From positions 62,001 through 126,000 of the forward strand of contig NZ_NETK01000002.1 in assembly GCF_002343915.1 (NCBI RefSeq): a DNA stretch of 64,000 nucleotides. Reading direction: 5' to 3'. Shown in pieces: positions 52,905-60,589 of the stretch (positions are counted from its first letter, which is position 1; each line of letters opens with the position of its first letter). The notes beneath the pieces were generated by a model, which had not been told where the DNA came from, did not search any database, and worked only from the letters and a program-made list of their open reading frames with translations. Both the position numbers and the translations under genes were made by a program. This DNA is from Nannocystis exedens (GTDB taxonomy: Bacteria; Myxococcota_A; Polyangia; Nannocystales; Nannocystaceae).

Positions 52905-53846
52905 TCAGGCCCGTTGCGGGCCAGCCGAGGCAGTACAGATGGGGCTCGGCCTGTCGTCCTTCGGCGCCATGCGTTGCGAGAGGACCTCGTCGAGGCGATC
53001 GTGGATCTTCACGGATTGCGTGACCTCGCGCAGCGTCCGCGCCTCAACCAGTTCGCTGCTCGCCGCCGCCTGTTCGAGCTGCTTGATTGTCGCGGTCCGG
53101 ACACGCTCCGTAATGGCGGACCCCGTCCGCTCGATCTGCTCGAGGTTCGCCATATGCACCTGCGAGGCTTTGGCCAGCTCGTCGGTGTGGGCGCCCGTCA
53201 CTCGACGAAGGCGCTCAAACTCTCTCTCGGCGTTCCCCTGCAGCAACGCGTTGCTCTCGGCGATCGCTGCGCGGATGCGGGTCGACTCCGCGAGTGCATC
53301 TTCGAGCCGGCGGCGGCGCTCCTCCGCCTCGATGGCCGCCAGCTCGGCGCGCTCACGTCGGAACGCCTCTCGAGTCGCGTCGGCAGCTTCACGCTCGGCC
53401 TTGAGTTGTGCTCGCAGCTCTGCGAGCGATGCGCGAGCGTCCGCCTCTTGCTGCTCGAGGCGGTCGAGGCTTCGCTGAGCGGAAGCAACCTGTCCCTCGA
53501 GGCTCCGCAGCTCGAGGCGGACCACGGACGCGGCCTCTCGCTGGGCGGCGATGTCGCGGTCACCCCGGTGCAGCTCTTCCTGGGTGGCAGCGTCGACCTC
53601 CGCTCGCGTCCCGCTCGTCGACCATAAGAGCTCGTCGCCCGCGTACACCCACATGGCATCGTACTTGGCCGCGGGGCGCATCATCAGGACGAACGTCCTG
53701 AGCCACGGCACCACCTGCGCGGGACAGTCGCGCTCCGCGATCAACTCGCCGCGCTTGCCGTCCTCGTGCGGCGGCCCGCGGCGATTGCCGAGCCGGATGG
53801 TGATGCGCACCTGACCAGCGGTGGGAACGTTCGTCTCCTCGCTCAT
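52905..53846 (-). CDS. Long coiled-coil protein
   Basis: 313 residues from ATG 53846. The first ~95 residues are globular (VRITIRLGNRRGPPHEDGKR; AKYDAMWVYAGDELLWSTS). From ~100 to ~250 it is one continuous coiled coil (LRSLEGQVASAQRSLDRLEQ, RREAFRRERAELAAIEAE-like). The stop lies at the edge of the IS, and depending on the exact IS boundary the TGA is either native or IS-made, so the C-terminus may be shortened. The role is unknown; a scaffold or tape-measure-like role is conceivable. Confidence 0.6.
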   Translation of the reverse strand: MSEETNVPTAGQVRITIRLGNRRGPPHEDGKRGELIAERDCPAQVVPWLRTFVLMMRPAAKYDAMWVYAGDELLWSTSGTRAEVDAATQEELHRGDRDIAAQREAASVVRLELRSLEGQVASAQRSLDRLEQQEADARASLAELRAQLKAEREAADATREAFRRERAELAAIEAEERRRRLEDALAESTRIRAAIAESNALLQGNAEREFERLRRVTGAHTDELAKASQVHMANLEQIERTGSAITERVRTATIKQLEQAAASSELVEARTLREVTQSVKIHDRLDEVLSQRMAPKDDRPSPICTASAGPQRA

Positions 53847-53889
53847 TCCCGCGAGGATAGTTTCGGCCCGTTCCCATCAGGCGGTGGCG

Positions 53890-53926
53890 CTCGCTTAAAC
53901 TCGCTTACGCTCGCTCCGGCCCGCTG
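53890..53926 (+). promoter_or_regulatory. 10-bp-phased CTCGCT array upstream of two divergent genes
   Basis: CTCGCTT at 53890 and 53900, CTCGCTC at 53910 and CCCGCTG at 53920: the same CGCT(T/C) core every 10 bp as the array at 51006-51060. It lies between the leftward coiled-coil gene (start 53846) and the rightward J-domain gene (start 53949). Probably operator or activator sites of the same regulator. Confidence 0.65.
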
Positions 53927-53948
53927 TCGCCGGTCTATTTTCTCGGTT

Positions 53949-54701
53949 GTGCCGTCCCCCTACGAGACGCTCGGCGTGCGTCGCGACGCGTCGGCAGCCG
54001 AGGTCAAGGCAGCATGGCGACGGCTCCGGGCTTCGCTTCATCCCGACCGAAACAAGGCTGCGACAGCGCAGGCACAGTTCGTCGCCGCCAGAGCTGCCTA
54101 CGAGCTCCTCCTGGACCCGCGGGAGCGGGCGGCCTACGACCTGTTGCACCCACCGGTGCCCGGTGCAGACATCCTGGCGACGCTCCGCGTCCCCGTGCCG
54201 GTCGCTCTCCACGGCGGCAGCGTGCCGCTCGGCGACCGTGCCGTCGCGGTGCCGCCTGGCGTGGCCGCCGGCGACAGGCTTCGGATCCGCGGAGCCGGCG
54301 AGGCGGGTGAGCCGCCCGGCGACCTCCTGGTCACGGTCGAGCTCGTCGACGATGAGCAGCTCCGCCACGAGGTCCGCCGCGACCTGGCCGGACGGGTCTG
54401 CTGCGACCTCGTCGTCGACCTGTCCGTGACCTGGCTCGAGGCCCTCCGCGGCGCAGTAGTCGCCATCCCCACGCCTGGAGGGTTCGTCGAGGAGGCGATA
54501 GCCCCGGGCACGCGCGACGGCCATCGGTTCCGAGTCGCCGGCCGCGGGCTCGGCAGGACCTCGCCCGGGGACCTCGTGGCCATCGTCCGCCTCGTGCCGC
54601 CGCCGGCGGAACCACTCTTGCTGGACCTGCTGCAGTTGCTGCAGGCGGATGCCGGTCGCGCTGCGCGGGCGCGTCTTGCAGAGCAGATGCGCCGCGCATG
54701 A
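53949..54701 (+). CDS. DnaJ/CbpA-like J-domain co-chaperone
   Basis: 250 residues from GTG 53949. Residues 1-65 are a J-domain (SPYETLGVRRDASAAEVKAA; LHPDRN with the essential HPD). There is no zinc-finger domain. The C-terminal substrate-binding domains follow (ATLRVPVPVALHGGSVPLGD; GDRLRIRGAGEAG; PGDLVAIVRLVPPP), as in CbpA-type proteins. J-domain proteins activate host DnaK. It overlaps the next J-domain gene by 4 bp. In an element with a lambda-like origin, this could help disassemble a replication complex. Confidence 0.88.
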   Translation: MPSPYETLGVRRDASAAEVKAAWRRLRASLHPDRNKAATAQAQFVAARAAYELLLDPRERAAYDLLHPPVPGADILATLRVPVPVALHGGSVPLGDRAVAVPPGVAAGDRLRIRGAGEAGEPPGDLLVTVELVDDEQLRHEVRRDLAGRVCCDLVVDLSVTWLEALRGAVVAIPTPGGFVEEAIAPGTRDGHRFRVAGRGLGRTSPGDLVAIVRLVPPPAEPLLLDLLQLLQADAGRAARARLAEQMRRA

Positions 54702-55138
54702 AGGAGGAGGCGATCGTGAAGAAGCCGCGCGATCCGTTCAAGGTGCTGGGCGTCAAGCGCAGCTGTAGCCGTGAGGAATTGAAACGTGCCTACCGGTCGG
54801 CAGTGCGGCGCACCCATCCAGACGCCACGAGGAGAGACACGAGGTCTGAATTCGAAGAGGTAGAAGCCGCGTACGCCGCCTGTGCGCGGGTGTTGGAGAC
54901 GCTGCCTGCCAACGGACCACTTCCCCCGTGGGCGGAGGCCGTGGCGGCGGCGGTCGAGAGGGAGCTTGCTGGCCTAGCCGGGGAGCTCTCTCGAGCGAAG
55001 CAGGCCACGACGCCCAGTGCGGCCTTCGGCGAACTCGGCGCCGCTGCTGCGCGGGGCGAGCGCTACTACGAGTCCAGCAAGAAACTTGTTGCCGGTGTGC
55101 GAGGCCTCTTCAAGCGTTTGACCGGCAACGTAACTTGA
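54698..55138 (+). CDS. Second J-domain protein
   Basis: 146 residues from ATG 54698, overlapping the first J gene (ATGA). Residues ~10-70 form a J-domain (DPFKVLGVKRSCSREELKRA; RTHPDATRRD with HPD). The rest is helical (AVAAAVERELAGLAGELSRA) and ends in a basic segment (GVRGLFKRLTG) that could touch membrane or nucleic acid. It lacks a substrate-binding domain. Two J-proteins in tandem suggest specific recruitment of host DnaK. Confidence 0.82.
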   Translation: MKEEAIVKKPRDPFKVLGVKRSCSREELKRAYRSAVRRTHPDATRRDTRSEFEEVEAAYAACARVLETLPANGPLPPWAEAVAAAVERELAGLAGELSRAKQATTPSAAFGELGAAAARGERYYESSKKLVAGVRGLFKRLTGNVT

Positions 55139-55196
55139 GCGACGCGTCGCGCCACGTGGAACCGGCCAGCTTGGCGCTGCGGCAGCGCGAGGCGGC

Positions 55197-55688
55197 CTAC
55201 TCAATTTTCGGCGATACGACCTGAGGCTCAGAGGTCGACTCAGTTGCGGAAAGCAGGGGCTGCTTGTCCGTTTCGGGGAGCATGGGCTGCGGCTCCGACG
55301 GCGCGGAGGATTGCAGTTGGCTCCGCCTCACCCGCGCTGTCGGGTCGTTGGCGTAGAAGTGTTCGGCGAGCAGTTCGAACAGCACGAAGTCCTCGCTCGA
55401 ACAGGTTCCCGTCCGCTCGAGGAATTCAGAGTTGCGCAACAGCCGGACATTGGAGGCGCGGAAGTACGTGTCTTTGTAGACCTTGAATCTTCTGCCGCGC
55501 TTCGTCCCAGGTTCGACGCGCTCGTGTGGCACTCGGCCGGTCGGCTCAGGGTTGCTTTGGCCGTAAATGACCTCGTAGTAGCCGGACTTCAACTCTGCTA
55601 GCACGAGCACCAGACGATTTTTACCTTCTGGCCCGTCGCTCAGATTCTTGGCCCACCACACCTCGCGCACGCGAACGACCTTAGTCAT
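55197..55688 (-). CDS. Hypothetical protein, possibly PemK/MazF-like in its N-terminal half
   Basis: 163 residues from ATG 55688, overlapping the upstream stop by 8 bp. The first ~85 residues (VVRVREVWWAKNLSDGPEGK; NRLVLVLAELKSGYYEVIYG) have the order of a small beta barrel like PemK/MazF toxins (WWxxx, then KxRxVLVL), but no catalytic signature is certain. The C-terminal ~50 residues are low-complexity (SEPQPMLPETDKQPLLSATE). It is paired with the gene at 55681. A toxin-antitoxin or defence role is only a guess. Confidence 0.5.
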   Translation of the reverse strand: MTKVVRVREVWWAKNLSDGPEGKNRLVLVLAELKSGYYEVIYGQSNPEPTGRVPHERVEPGTKRGRRFKVYKDTYFRASNVRLLRNSEFLERTGTCSSEDFVLFELLAEHFYANDPTARVRRSQLQSSAPSEPQPMLPETDKQPLLSATESTSEPQVVSPKIE

Positions 55689-56475
55689 CGCTTCCCTCCG
55701 GAAGTGGCGGGTAGACGGCAGCACCTTGGGCCTCGGCTGCGGCCAACCAGTGAGGCAGGGTCGCCACTCTGCGTTGGCTGTTGGCCCGCGCGGAAGGGGG
55801 GAAAGCCTCGGGCTTGCTCAGGTTGCTCAAGTAGCGAGTCTGGGTTCGATCCAGAGTTCGCAGCAACTCCTCAAGAATCCAGTCGTCGGCCTGGTGTGGA
55901 AGTGCCGCGATGATCGCCCAGAGGCTAGCGTCGCTGAGACGCAAATCGACGTGCATCTGCTTGAAAAACGCAGGCACGTCCTCCGAGAGGCACTCGGAAA
56001 GTTTTTTGGGAGGCGCAGTCCAACGAGTAAGCACTCCGCGAAAATCGTCATCAACTTCGACCCCCTGCACGGCTGCGATGAGGGCCCAGTGAGCCGCATT
56101 GATGAGCTGCGCTTGCCGCCAGCAGTGGGCTACGAGGTCCATCAACTCCTTTCGGTGTCTGAACAGCCGCAGGAGGCCCGGCGGCGCGTCGACACTTTGG
56201 GAGGCTTGCGCGGCCTCGACGGGATCCACCTCGCGGCGGAACGATTCGCGGACGGCATCAATGAGGTCGTAGTACTTCTCCTCGTCGAGAAGCGCCTCCA
56301 GCTGCTCTTCGAGCTGGACGTCGTCCTCGGCGTCGAAAAGGTGGTCGGCGACGAAGTTTGCAAGGTTCGAGACGGCGTTCTCGAACGCCCCGTCTCTCGC
56401 GCCCCTGTTGTCGGCCGGCATGCGCCGGAGCGCGACGGGCGCGAACACTCCGGAGTAGTTTTCGGCGATATGCAC
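55681..56475 (-). CDS. Hypothetical helical protein, last element gene
   Basis: 264 residues from GTG 56475 (MHIAENYSGVFAPVALRR). The upstream part of the open frame has Arg/Pro shadow composition, so I start here. It is helical throughout: FENAVSNLANFVADHLFDAE, LEEQLEALLDEEKYYDLIDA, KELMDLVAHCWRQAQLI, SDASLWAIIAALPHQADD. It overlaps the gene at 55197 by 8 bp, forming a two-gene unit typical of accessory cargo near an att site. Base composition is somewhat more AT-rich than the neighbours. Confidence 0.6.
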   Translation of the reverse strand: MHIAENYSGVFAPVALRRMPADNRGARDGAFENAVSNLANFVADHLFDAEDDVQLEEQLEALLDEEKYYDLIDAVRESFRREVDPVEAAQASQSVDAPPGLLRLFRHRKELMDLVAHCWRQAQLINAAHWALIAAVQGVEVDDDFRGVLTRWTAPPKKLSECLSEDVPAFFKQMHVDLRLSDASLWAIIAALPHQADDWILEELLRTLDRTQTRYLSNLSKPEAFPPSARANSQRRVATLPHWLAAAEAQGAAVYPPLPEGSDD

Positions 56476-56721
56476 GCTCGAACGATAGCACCGTCGTCGA
56501 GGAAATTTGTAGCGCGCCTCACGCGAAAGGGCTTGCCTTCGCGCCCCGTGCATCTGTTGCGCGCGGCGCCGCACTGTTGCTGCGTGAGGCAGCTCCGGAA
56601 AGCGGGGGCGCCGACTCCGCGGGCGGCTCGGCGAACTGGCGCGGCGCGGCGGAGTCACGGGAGCGCCGGGCCCAACAGTAGCCGTCGTGCCTTGGGCACC
56701 ATCGTTGCGTGCGCAATAAAA

Positions 56722-56746
56722 AAACCCGGCGGGTCTCGCCGGGTTT
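56722..56746 (-). terminator. Rho-independent terminator for leftward transcripts
   Basis: AAACCCGGCG (56722-56731) pairs perfectly with CGCCGGGTTT (56737-56746). On the minus strand it is followed by a T-run (56724-56718). It stops transcription coming from the stranded host promoter before it enters the element. Confidence 0.88.
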
Positions 56747-56785
56747 CCGAGCAAGGGGTCGCGTCCCCAACTCTCGTCCGCAATC

Positions 56786-56914
56786 TTAATTTTCCCGCTT
56801 GATTTTTTCAAGGGGTGCTGGCGTCATGCTCCACAAGGAGATTCGCCATGTCGTCGCGTGACTGGTTCGTCTCCGCCGGTGTTCCCTCCGCCCACAGAAC
56901 GGGCAAGGTTTCAT
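56786..56914 (-). pseudogene. 42-codon stub of the split zinc-ribbon gene
   Basis: ATG 56914 begins MKPCPFCG as in the intact gene, then leaves the att core and reads element sequence (RREHRRRRTSHATTWRISLW) to a stop at 56786. It is the displaced 5' end of the gene now starting at 26063. The stub contains one CPFC pair but not the second zinc pair. Confidence 0.85.
56891..56913. repeat. Right attachment-site repeat (attR core)
   Basis: Exact copy of 26040-26062. It starts CCCACAGAAC and ends AAGGTTTCA; the T of the host ATG (56914) follows immediately. Together with attL it defines the element ends. Confidence 0.92.
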
Positions 56915-56924
56915 TAGAGTTGGA

Positions 56925-56930
56925 AGCATA
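56925..56930 (-). promoter_or_regulatory. Possible -10 box of the native zinc-ribbon promoter
   Basis: TATGCT on the minus strand, 10 bases before ATG 56914. It would give a nearly leaderless mRNA. No clear -35 is seen. Confidence 0.35.
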
Positions 56931-57061
56931 CCGGGCCCTGCGGCCGCGACCCAGCATCGGGGTGATTCGGGCCCGAGTCCTCTCATGAGGAAGGTCTCGC
57001 CTATCGTTGCTGCGAGGCGTGACGCCTCTCGGGCAAGCTGGCTCGGCTCGCCTCTCGGCCC

Positions 57062-58168
57062 ATGAAGCGCGAACACCACCTGTCGCCGTTCTTGCGCAAC
57101 CCCCCGGCTCGCCTCGACCTGGCGACGCTGCCGACCCCGGTCGAGCGCGCCCCGTGGCTCGACGCGCCAGGGGCTGCGGTCTACGTCAAGCGCGACGATC
57201 AGACCAGCCGTCTCTATGGCGGCGGCAAGGTGCGCAAGCTGGAGTGGCTGCTGGCCAACCCGCCGTACGACGATCGACGTCCGATCGTCTCGGTCGGCGG
57301 GATCGGCAGTCATCACCTCGTGGCGCTGGCGCTGCACCTGCAGGCCCAGGGCCGCGAGCTGCACGCCTGGGTGTTCGACCAGGTCCCGACGGCGCACACG
57401 CTCAAAGATCTGGCGCTGCTGCTGTCGACGGGGGCCAAGCTGTGGGCCGTGCCGACGCGGCCGGCGCTGCCGCTGGCGTGGCTGGCCTATCGCACGTGGG
57501 CCCGGCCGGCGCAGCCCGGGGTGTACATGCCGCCCGGCGGGACCACCGGGCTCGGTTCGCTCGGCTTCGTCGAGGCCGGGCTCGAGCTCGCGCAGCAGGT
57601 GAAGGAGGGCGCGCTGCCGGCCCCGCAGGCGCTCTACGTCACCGGAGGCACCTGCGGCTCGTGCTGCGGGCTGGCGCTCGGGCTGGCGCTGGCGGGCCTG
57701 CCGGTGCGCATCCGCGTGGTGTCGGCGCTCGAGCGCCTGTACCTCGGGACATATTTGCTCAAGCGCACGCTGAACCAGGTGTTCGCCGCGCTGGTGCGCG
57801 CCGGGCTGCGGCCCGAGCTGGCCGCGCTCGGGCCGGCGGGGCTGCTCGCGCGCGCCGGCGTGACCTGGTCGATCGACCACTCGCAGGTCGGGTCCGGCTA
57901 CGCCGTGCCGACCGCGGCCGGGGAGGAGGCCGTGGCCCTGGCCGCGGGCGGCGGGCTCGCGCTCGAGACGACCTACACCGGCAAGTGCCTGGCCGCCCTG
58001 CGGAGCGACCTCGCGGCCGGGGCGGTGTCCGGGCCGGTGCTGTTCTGGGACACCCACGGGGCCAACGACCTGCGGCCGCACATCCTGCCCGGCTGGGAGG
58101 CGCGCGTGCCCGTGGCGCTGCGGCGGCGACTGATCCGGGCCGGCGCGGCCCTGCCGGCCGCGACCTGA
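57062..58168 (+). CDS. PLP-dependent enzyme, ACC-deaminase / D-cysteine-desulfhydrase-like
   Basis: 368 residues from ATG 57062. The fold-type II signature is GGGKVRKLEWLLA, where the Lys before RKLE binds pyridoxal phosphate; RDDQTSRLYGG precedes it and SVGGIGSHHLVALAL holds the phosphate/substrate Ser. GGTCGSCCGLALGL is the second glycine-rich loop. Family members open the ring of aminocyclopropane carboxylate or release sulfide from D-cysteine. The substrate is not decidable here. It is the first host gene beyond attR. Confidence 0.85.
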   Translation: MKREHHLSPFLRNPPARLDLATLPTPVERAPWLDAPGAAVYVKRDDQTSRLYGGGKVRKLEWLLANPPYDDRRPIVSVGGIGSHHLVALALHLQAQGRELHAWVFDQVPTAHTLKDLALLLSTGAKLWAVPTRPALPLAWLAYRTWARPAQPGVYMPPGGTTGLGSLGFVEAGLELAQQVKEGALPAPQALYVTGGTCGSCCGLALGLALAGLPVRIRVVSALERLYLGTYLLKRTLNQVFAALVRAGLRPELAALGPAGLLARAGVTWSIDHSQVGSGYAVPTAAGEEAVALAAGGGLALETTYTGKCLAALRSDLAAGAVSGPVLFWDTHGANDLRPHILPGWEARVPVALRRRLIRAGAALPAAT

Positions 58169-58195
58169 GCCAGGCGCAGGTGCTGCACTTCGGGG

Positions 58196-58213
58196 CATGT
58201 CGAAATGGACATG
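58196..58213. repeat. CATGTC/GACATG hairpin of the dispersed family
   Basis: CATGTC-GAAATG-GACATG, 28 bp past the PLP-enzyme stop, with a second CATGTCC-type half at 58210. The same class of element is seen in other chromosomal gaps of the window. A terminator-like role is likely. Confidence 0.6.
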
Positions 58214-58393
58214 TCCGACAGGGCAGGCCCGTCCGCGGCCGCGGCCGCGGCCCTGGCCGGAGGCGGCGGCCGGCGTCGGTCGGGCGGGGACGAGCTCCGG
58301 GTGCGGCCGACCCCGGCGGCCGGCGGGCGTCCGGGCCCGGCAGGGCGGTTTGTGCTTGCGCCGGGTTGGCCTTCGGGTCAATGTCCGGCCGCC

Positions 58394-60589
58394 ATGTTCA
58401 CCCTCACGCTCGACCCACCGGAGGTGTCGCCCCGCCTCGCGGTCATCACGATCGACCGCCCGGGCGAGAAGGTCAATACGATCGCCCCGGCGGCGCTGGC
58501 CGCGATCGAGGAGCAATTCGCGGAGCTCGACGGCACGCCCGGCCTGGCCGGCATCGTGCTGATCTCGGGCAAGCCCGACAACTTCATCGCCGGCGCCGAC
58601 GTCGAGGTGTTCGCCACCGCGAACGACCGCAAGGACGTCGAGACCTTCAGCCGCAAGGGCCACGAGGTCCTCAAGCGGATCGCCGGCTCGAAGGTGCCGA
58701 TCGTCGCCGCGATCCACGGGGCCTGCCTCGGCGCTGGCCTCGAGCTCGCGCTGTGCTGCACCTGGCGGATCGCCACCGACTCGCCGAAGACGGTGCTCGG
58801 CCTGCCCGAGACGATGCTCGGCCTGTTCCCGGGCGGCGGCGGCGTGACCCGCCTGCCGCGCCTCATCGGCGTGCGCGAGGCGCTCGACGTCATCCTCACC
58901 GGCCGCAACATCCGCCCGCGCGCGGCCAAGAAGATGGGCCTCGTCGACCAGGTGGTGAGCGAGGAGTCGCTGCTGGCGGCGGCGCGCCGGGCCGCGGGGC
59001 TGCTGGCGGCGCACAAGATCGAGCCGCACCTGCACCCGAAGAGCGACGTGGCGCGGGTGCTGCTCGAGCAGAACCCGGTCGGCCGGCGCGTGCTGTTCAA
59101 CCAGGCGCGCAAGACGGTCCAGCGCAAGACGCTGGGGCTGTATCCGGCGCCGCTGGTGGCGATCGACCTGATCGAGCGCGGGCTGTCGCTGCCGCTCGAC
59201 GAGGCGCTGGCCCAGGAGCCGCCGGCGTTCGCCGAGCTGGCGGTCGGGCCGGTGGCGCAGAACCTCGTGTCGCTGTTCCGCCGCAGCAACGCGCTGAAGA
59301 AGCAAGAGGTCAAGGACGCCGAGGGCGACGTCGTCGAGGGCGCGCCGATCCACCGCCTCGGCATGGTCGGCGGCGGCTTCATGGGCGCCGACATCGCCGT
59401 GGTCTCGGCCGAGAAGGGCATCGAGACGCGGATCCGCGACATCGCCCCCGAGCCGCTGGGGAAGGCGCTGGCCCACTGCAAGGCCTACTTCGACCGCCGG
59501 GCCAAGAGCCTCGGCGAGCGCCATGTCTTCAAGGCCAGGAGCCGGGTCAGCGGTAGCCTCGAGCTGGCCGGCTTCGGCACCATGGACCTCATCATCGAGG
59601 CCGTGCCCGAGAACCTCGGCCTCAAGCAGGACGTGTTCGCCCAGCTCGAGGCGATCGTGCCGCCGACGACGATCCTGGCCAGCAACACCTCGGCGCTGCC
59701 GATCGCCAAGGTCGGCGCCAAACTGCAGCACAAGGACCGCCTGATCGGCCTGCACTTCTTCTCGCCGGTGTCGAAGATGCCGCTGCTCGAGATCGTGGTG
59801 ACGCCGGAGACCTCGCCGCAGACGCTGGCGACCTGCCTGCGCTACGCGGCGCAGATCGGCAAGACGCCGATCGTCGTCAAGGACGGCCCCGGCTTCTACA
59901 CCACCCGGGTGCTCGGCTTCTACTTGATGGCCGCGCTGCAGATGGTCCAGGACGGCCACACGATCGAGGCGGTCGACCGCGGGGCGCGGCAGGTCGGCTG
60001 GCCGGTCGGCCCGATCACCCTGCTCGACGAGGTCGGCATCGACGTCGGCGCGAAGGTGTCGAAGACGCTGGCCGAGGCGTTCCCCGAGCGCATCACCGTG
60101 CCGGACACGGTCGACCAGTTCCTCGCCAGCAAGCGCTACGGCCGCAAGAACGGCCGCGGGTTCTACATCTACCCGGGCGAGGGCGAACGCGGGTTCCTCG
60201 GCAAGAAGCCGCGCAAGCGCGTCGACCCCGAGGTCTACGAGTTCTTCGCCGGCCGCACGCCGCTGGCCGAGCCGGGCGACCCGGAGGAGCTGGGCGAGCG
60301 TCTGACGCTGATCGCGGCGATGGAGGCGATCCGCTGCCTCGAGGAGGGCATCATCGCCACGCCGCGCGACGGCGACATCGGGGCGGTGTTCGGCTTCGGC
60401 TACCCGCCGATGCGCGGCGGCCCGTTCCGCCACATCGACGCGCTCGGCCCGGGCGCGGTGTGCAGCCGCCTGGCCCAGCTGCGCGAGCGCTACGGCGACA
60501 CCTACACGCCGCCGGCGCTGCTGCTCGAGCTGGCGCGGTCGGGCAAGAATTTCTCGAGCCTCAACAAGGATGAGGGAGGTGCCGCATGA
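58394..60589 (+). CDS. fadJ: Fatty-acid oxidation multifunctional subunit (enoyl-CoA hydratase / 3-hydroxyacyl-CoA dehydrogenase)
   Basis: 731 residues from ATG 58394. Residues 1-~190 are a crotonase domain (ISGKPDNFIAGADVEVF; HGACLGAGLELALCC; PETMLGLFPGGGGVTRLPRL). Residues ~320-620 are the NAD-dependent dehydrogenase (MVGGGFMGADIA; SNTSALPIAKV; GLHFFSPVSKMPLLEIV; KDGPGFYTTR). It ends with a second helical domain (FGFGYPPMRGGPFRHID). It catalyses steps 2 and 3 of beta-oxidation. The next gene starts inside its stop (ATGA), forming the usual fadJ-fadI unit. Confidence 0.93.
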   Translation: MFTLTLDPPEVSPRLAVITIDRPGEKVNTIAPAALAAIEEQFAELDGTPGLAGIVLISGKPDNFIAGADVEVFATANDRKDVETFSRKGHEVLKRIAGSKVPIVAAIHGACLGAGLELALCCTWRIATDSPKTVLGLPETMLGLFPGGGGVTRLPRLIGVREALDVILTGRNIRPRAAKKMGLVDQVVSEESLLAAARRAAGLLAAHKIEPHLHPKSDVARVLLEQNPVGRRVLFNQARKTVQRKTLGLYPAPLVAIDLIERGLSLPLDEALAQEPPAFAELAVGPVAQNLVSLFRRSNALKKQEVKDAEGDVVEGAPIHRLGMVGGGFMGADIAVVSAEKGIETRIRDIAPEPLGKALAHCKAYFDRRAKSLGERHVFKARSRVSGSLELAGFGTMDLIIEAVPENLGLKQDVFAQLEAIVPPTTILASNTSALPIAKVGAKLQHKDRLIGLHFFSPVSKMPLLEIVVTPETSPQTLATCLRYAAQIGKTPIVVKDGPGFYTTRVLGFYLMAALQMVQDGHTIEAVDRGARQVGWPVGPITLLDEVGIDVGAKVSKTLAEAFPERITVPDTVDQFLASKRYGRKNGRGFYIYPGEGERGFLGKKPRKRVDPEVYEFFAGRTPLAEPGDPEELGERLTLIAAMEAIRCLEEGIIATPRDGDIGAVFGFGYPPMRGGPFRHIDALGPGAVCSRLAQLRERYGDTYTPPALLLELARSGKNFSSLNKDEGGAA

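Larger units (their letters stand above)
51507..52907 (-). mobile_element. IS3-family insertion sequence, about 1.4 kb
   Basis: Contains orfA (52545-52868) and orfB (51538-52533) in the -1 relationship of IS3 elements. Boundaries are approximate: GGC at 51504-51506 and 52908-52910 could be the target duplication, or CTCA at 51506-51509 and 52904-52907. Terminal repeats are weak. Confidence 0.75.
26040..56913. mobile_element. 30.9-kb integrated element with tyrosine integrase, ParB-like protein, internal origin candidate and virion/envelope-like module
   Basis: The element is bounded by exact 23-bp direct repeats that split a host gene. A rightward block (26.3-36.9 kb) carries integration, replication and regulation genes. 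A leftward block (36.9-51 kb) carries membrane, peptidoglycan-active, protease and fibre-like proteins. The right end holds an HTH gene, an IS3 copy, J-domain proteins and an unknown pair. A palindrome GCAACNGTTGC is scattered over 26.8-51.2 kb and not seen in the flanks. I recognise no capsid, portal, terminase, packaging ATPase or conjugation gene. It is either a divergent temperate virus or satellite, or another kind of integrative element. Confidence 0.9.
56476..57061. other. Right end of the element plus host leader
   Basis: Reads leftward from the host side as: the native promoter and ATG of the zinc-ribbon gene (56914-56930), the attR core, a 42-codon stub (56786-56914), and a strong hairpin terminator (56722-56746). 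No other gene is seen. The stretch 57000-57061 is the leader of the PLP-enzyme gene. Confidence 0.75.

Noticed and set aside
53243..53254. GCAACGCGTTGC
   Set aside because: One base longer in the centre than the repeated palindrome; a single variant that could arise by chance.
56786..60433. 1215-codon leftward frame opposite the PLP and fadJ genes
   Set aside because: Only its last 42 codons (from ATG 56914) are meaningful as the displaced zinc-ribbon start; the rest is shadow of well-recognised genes.
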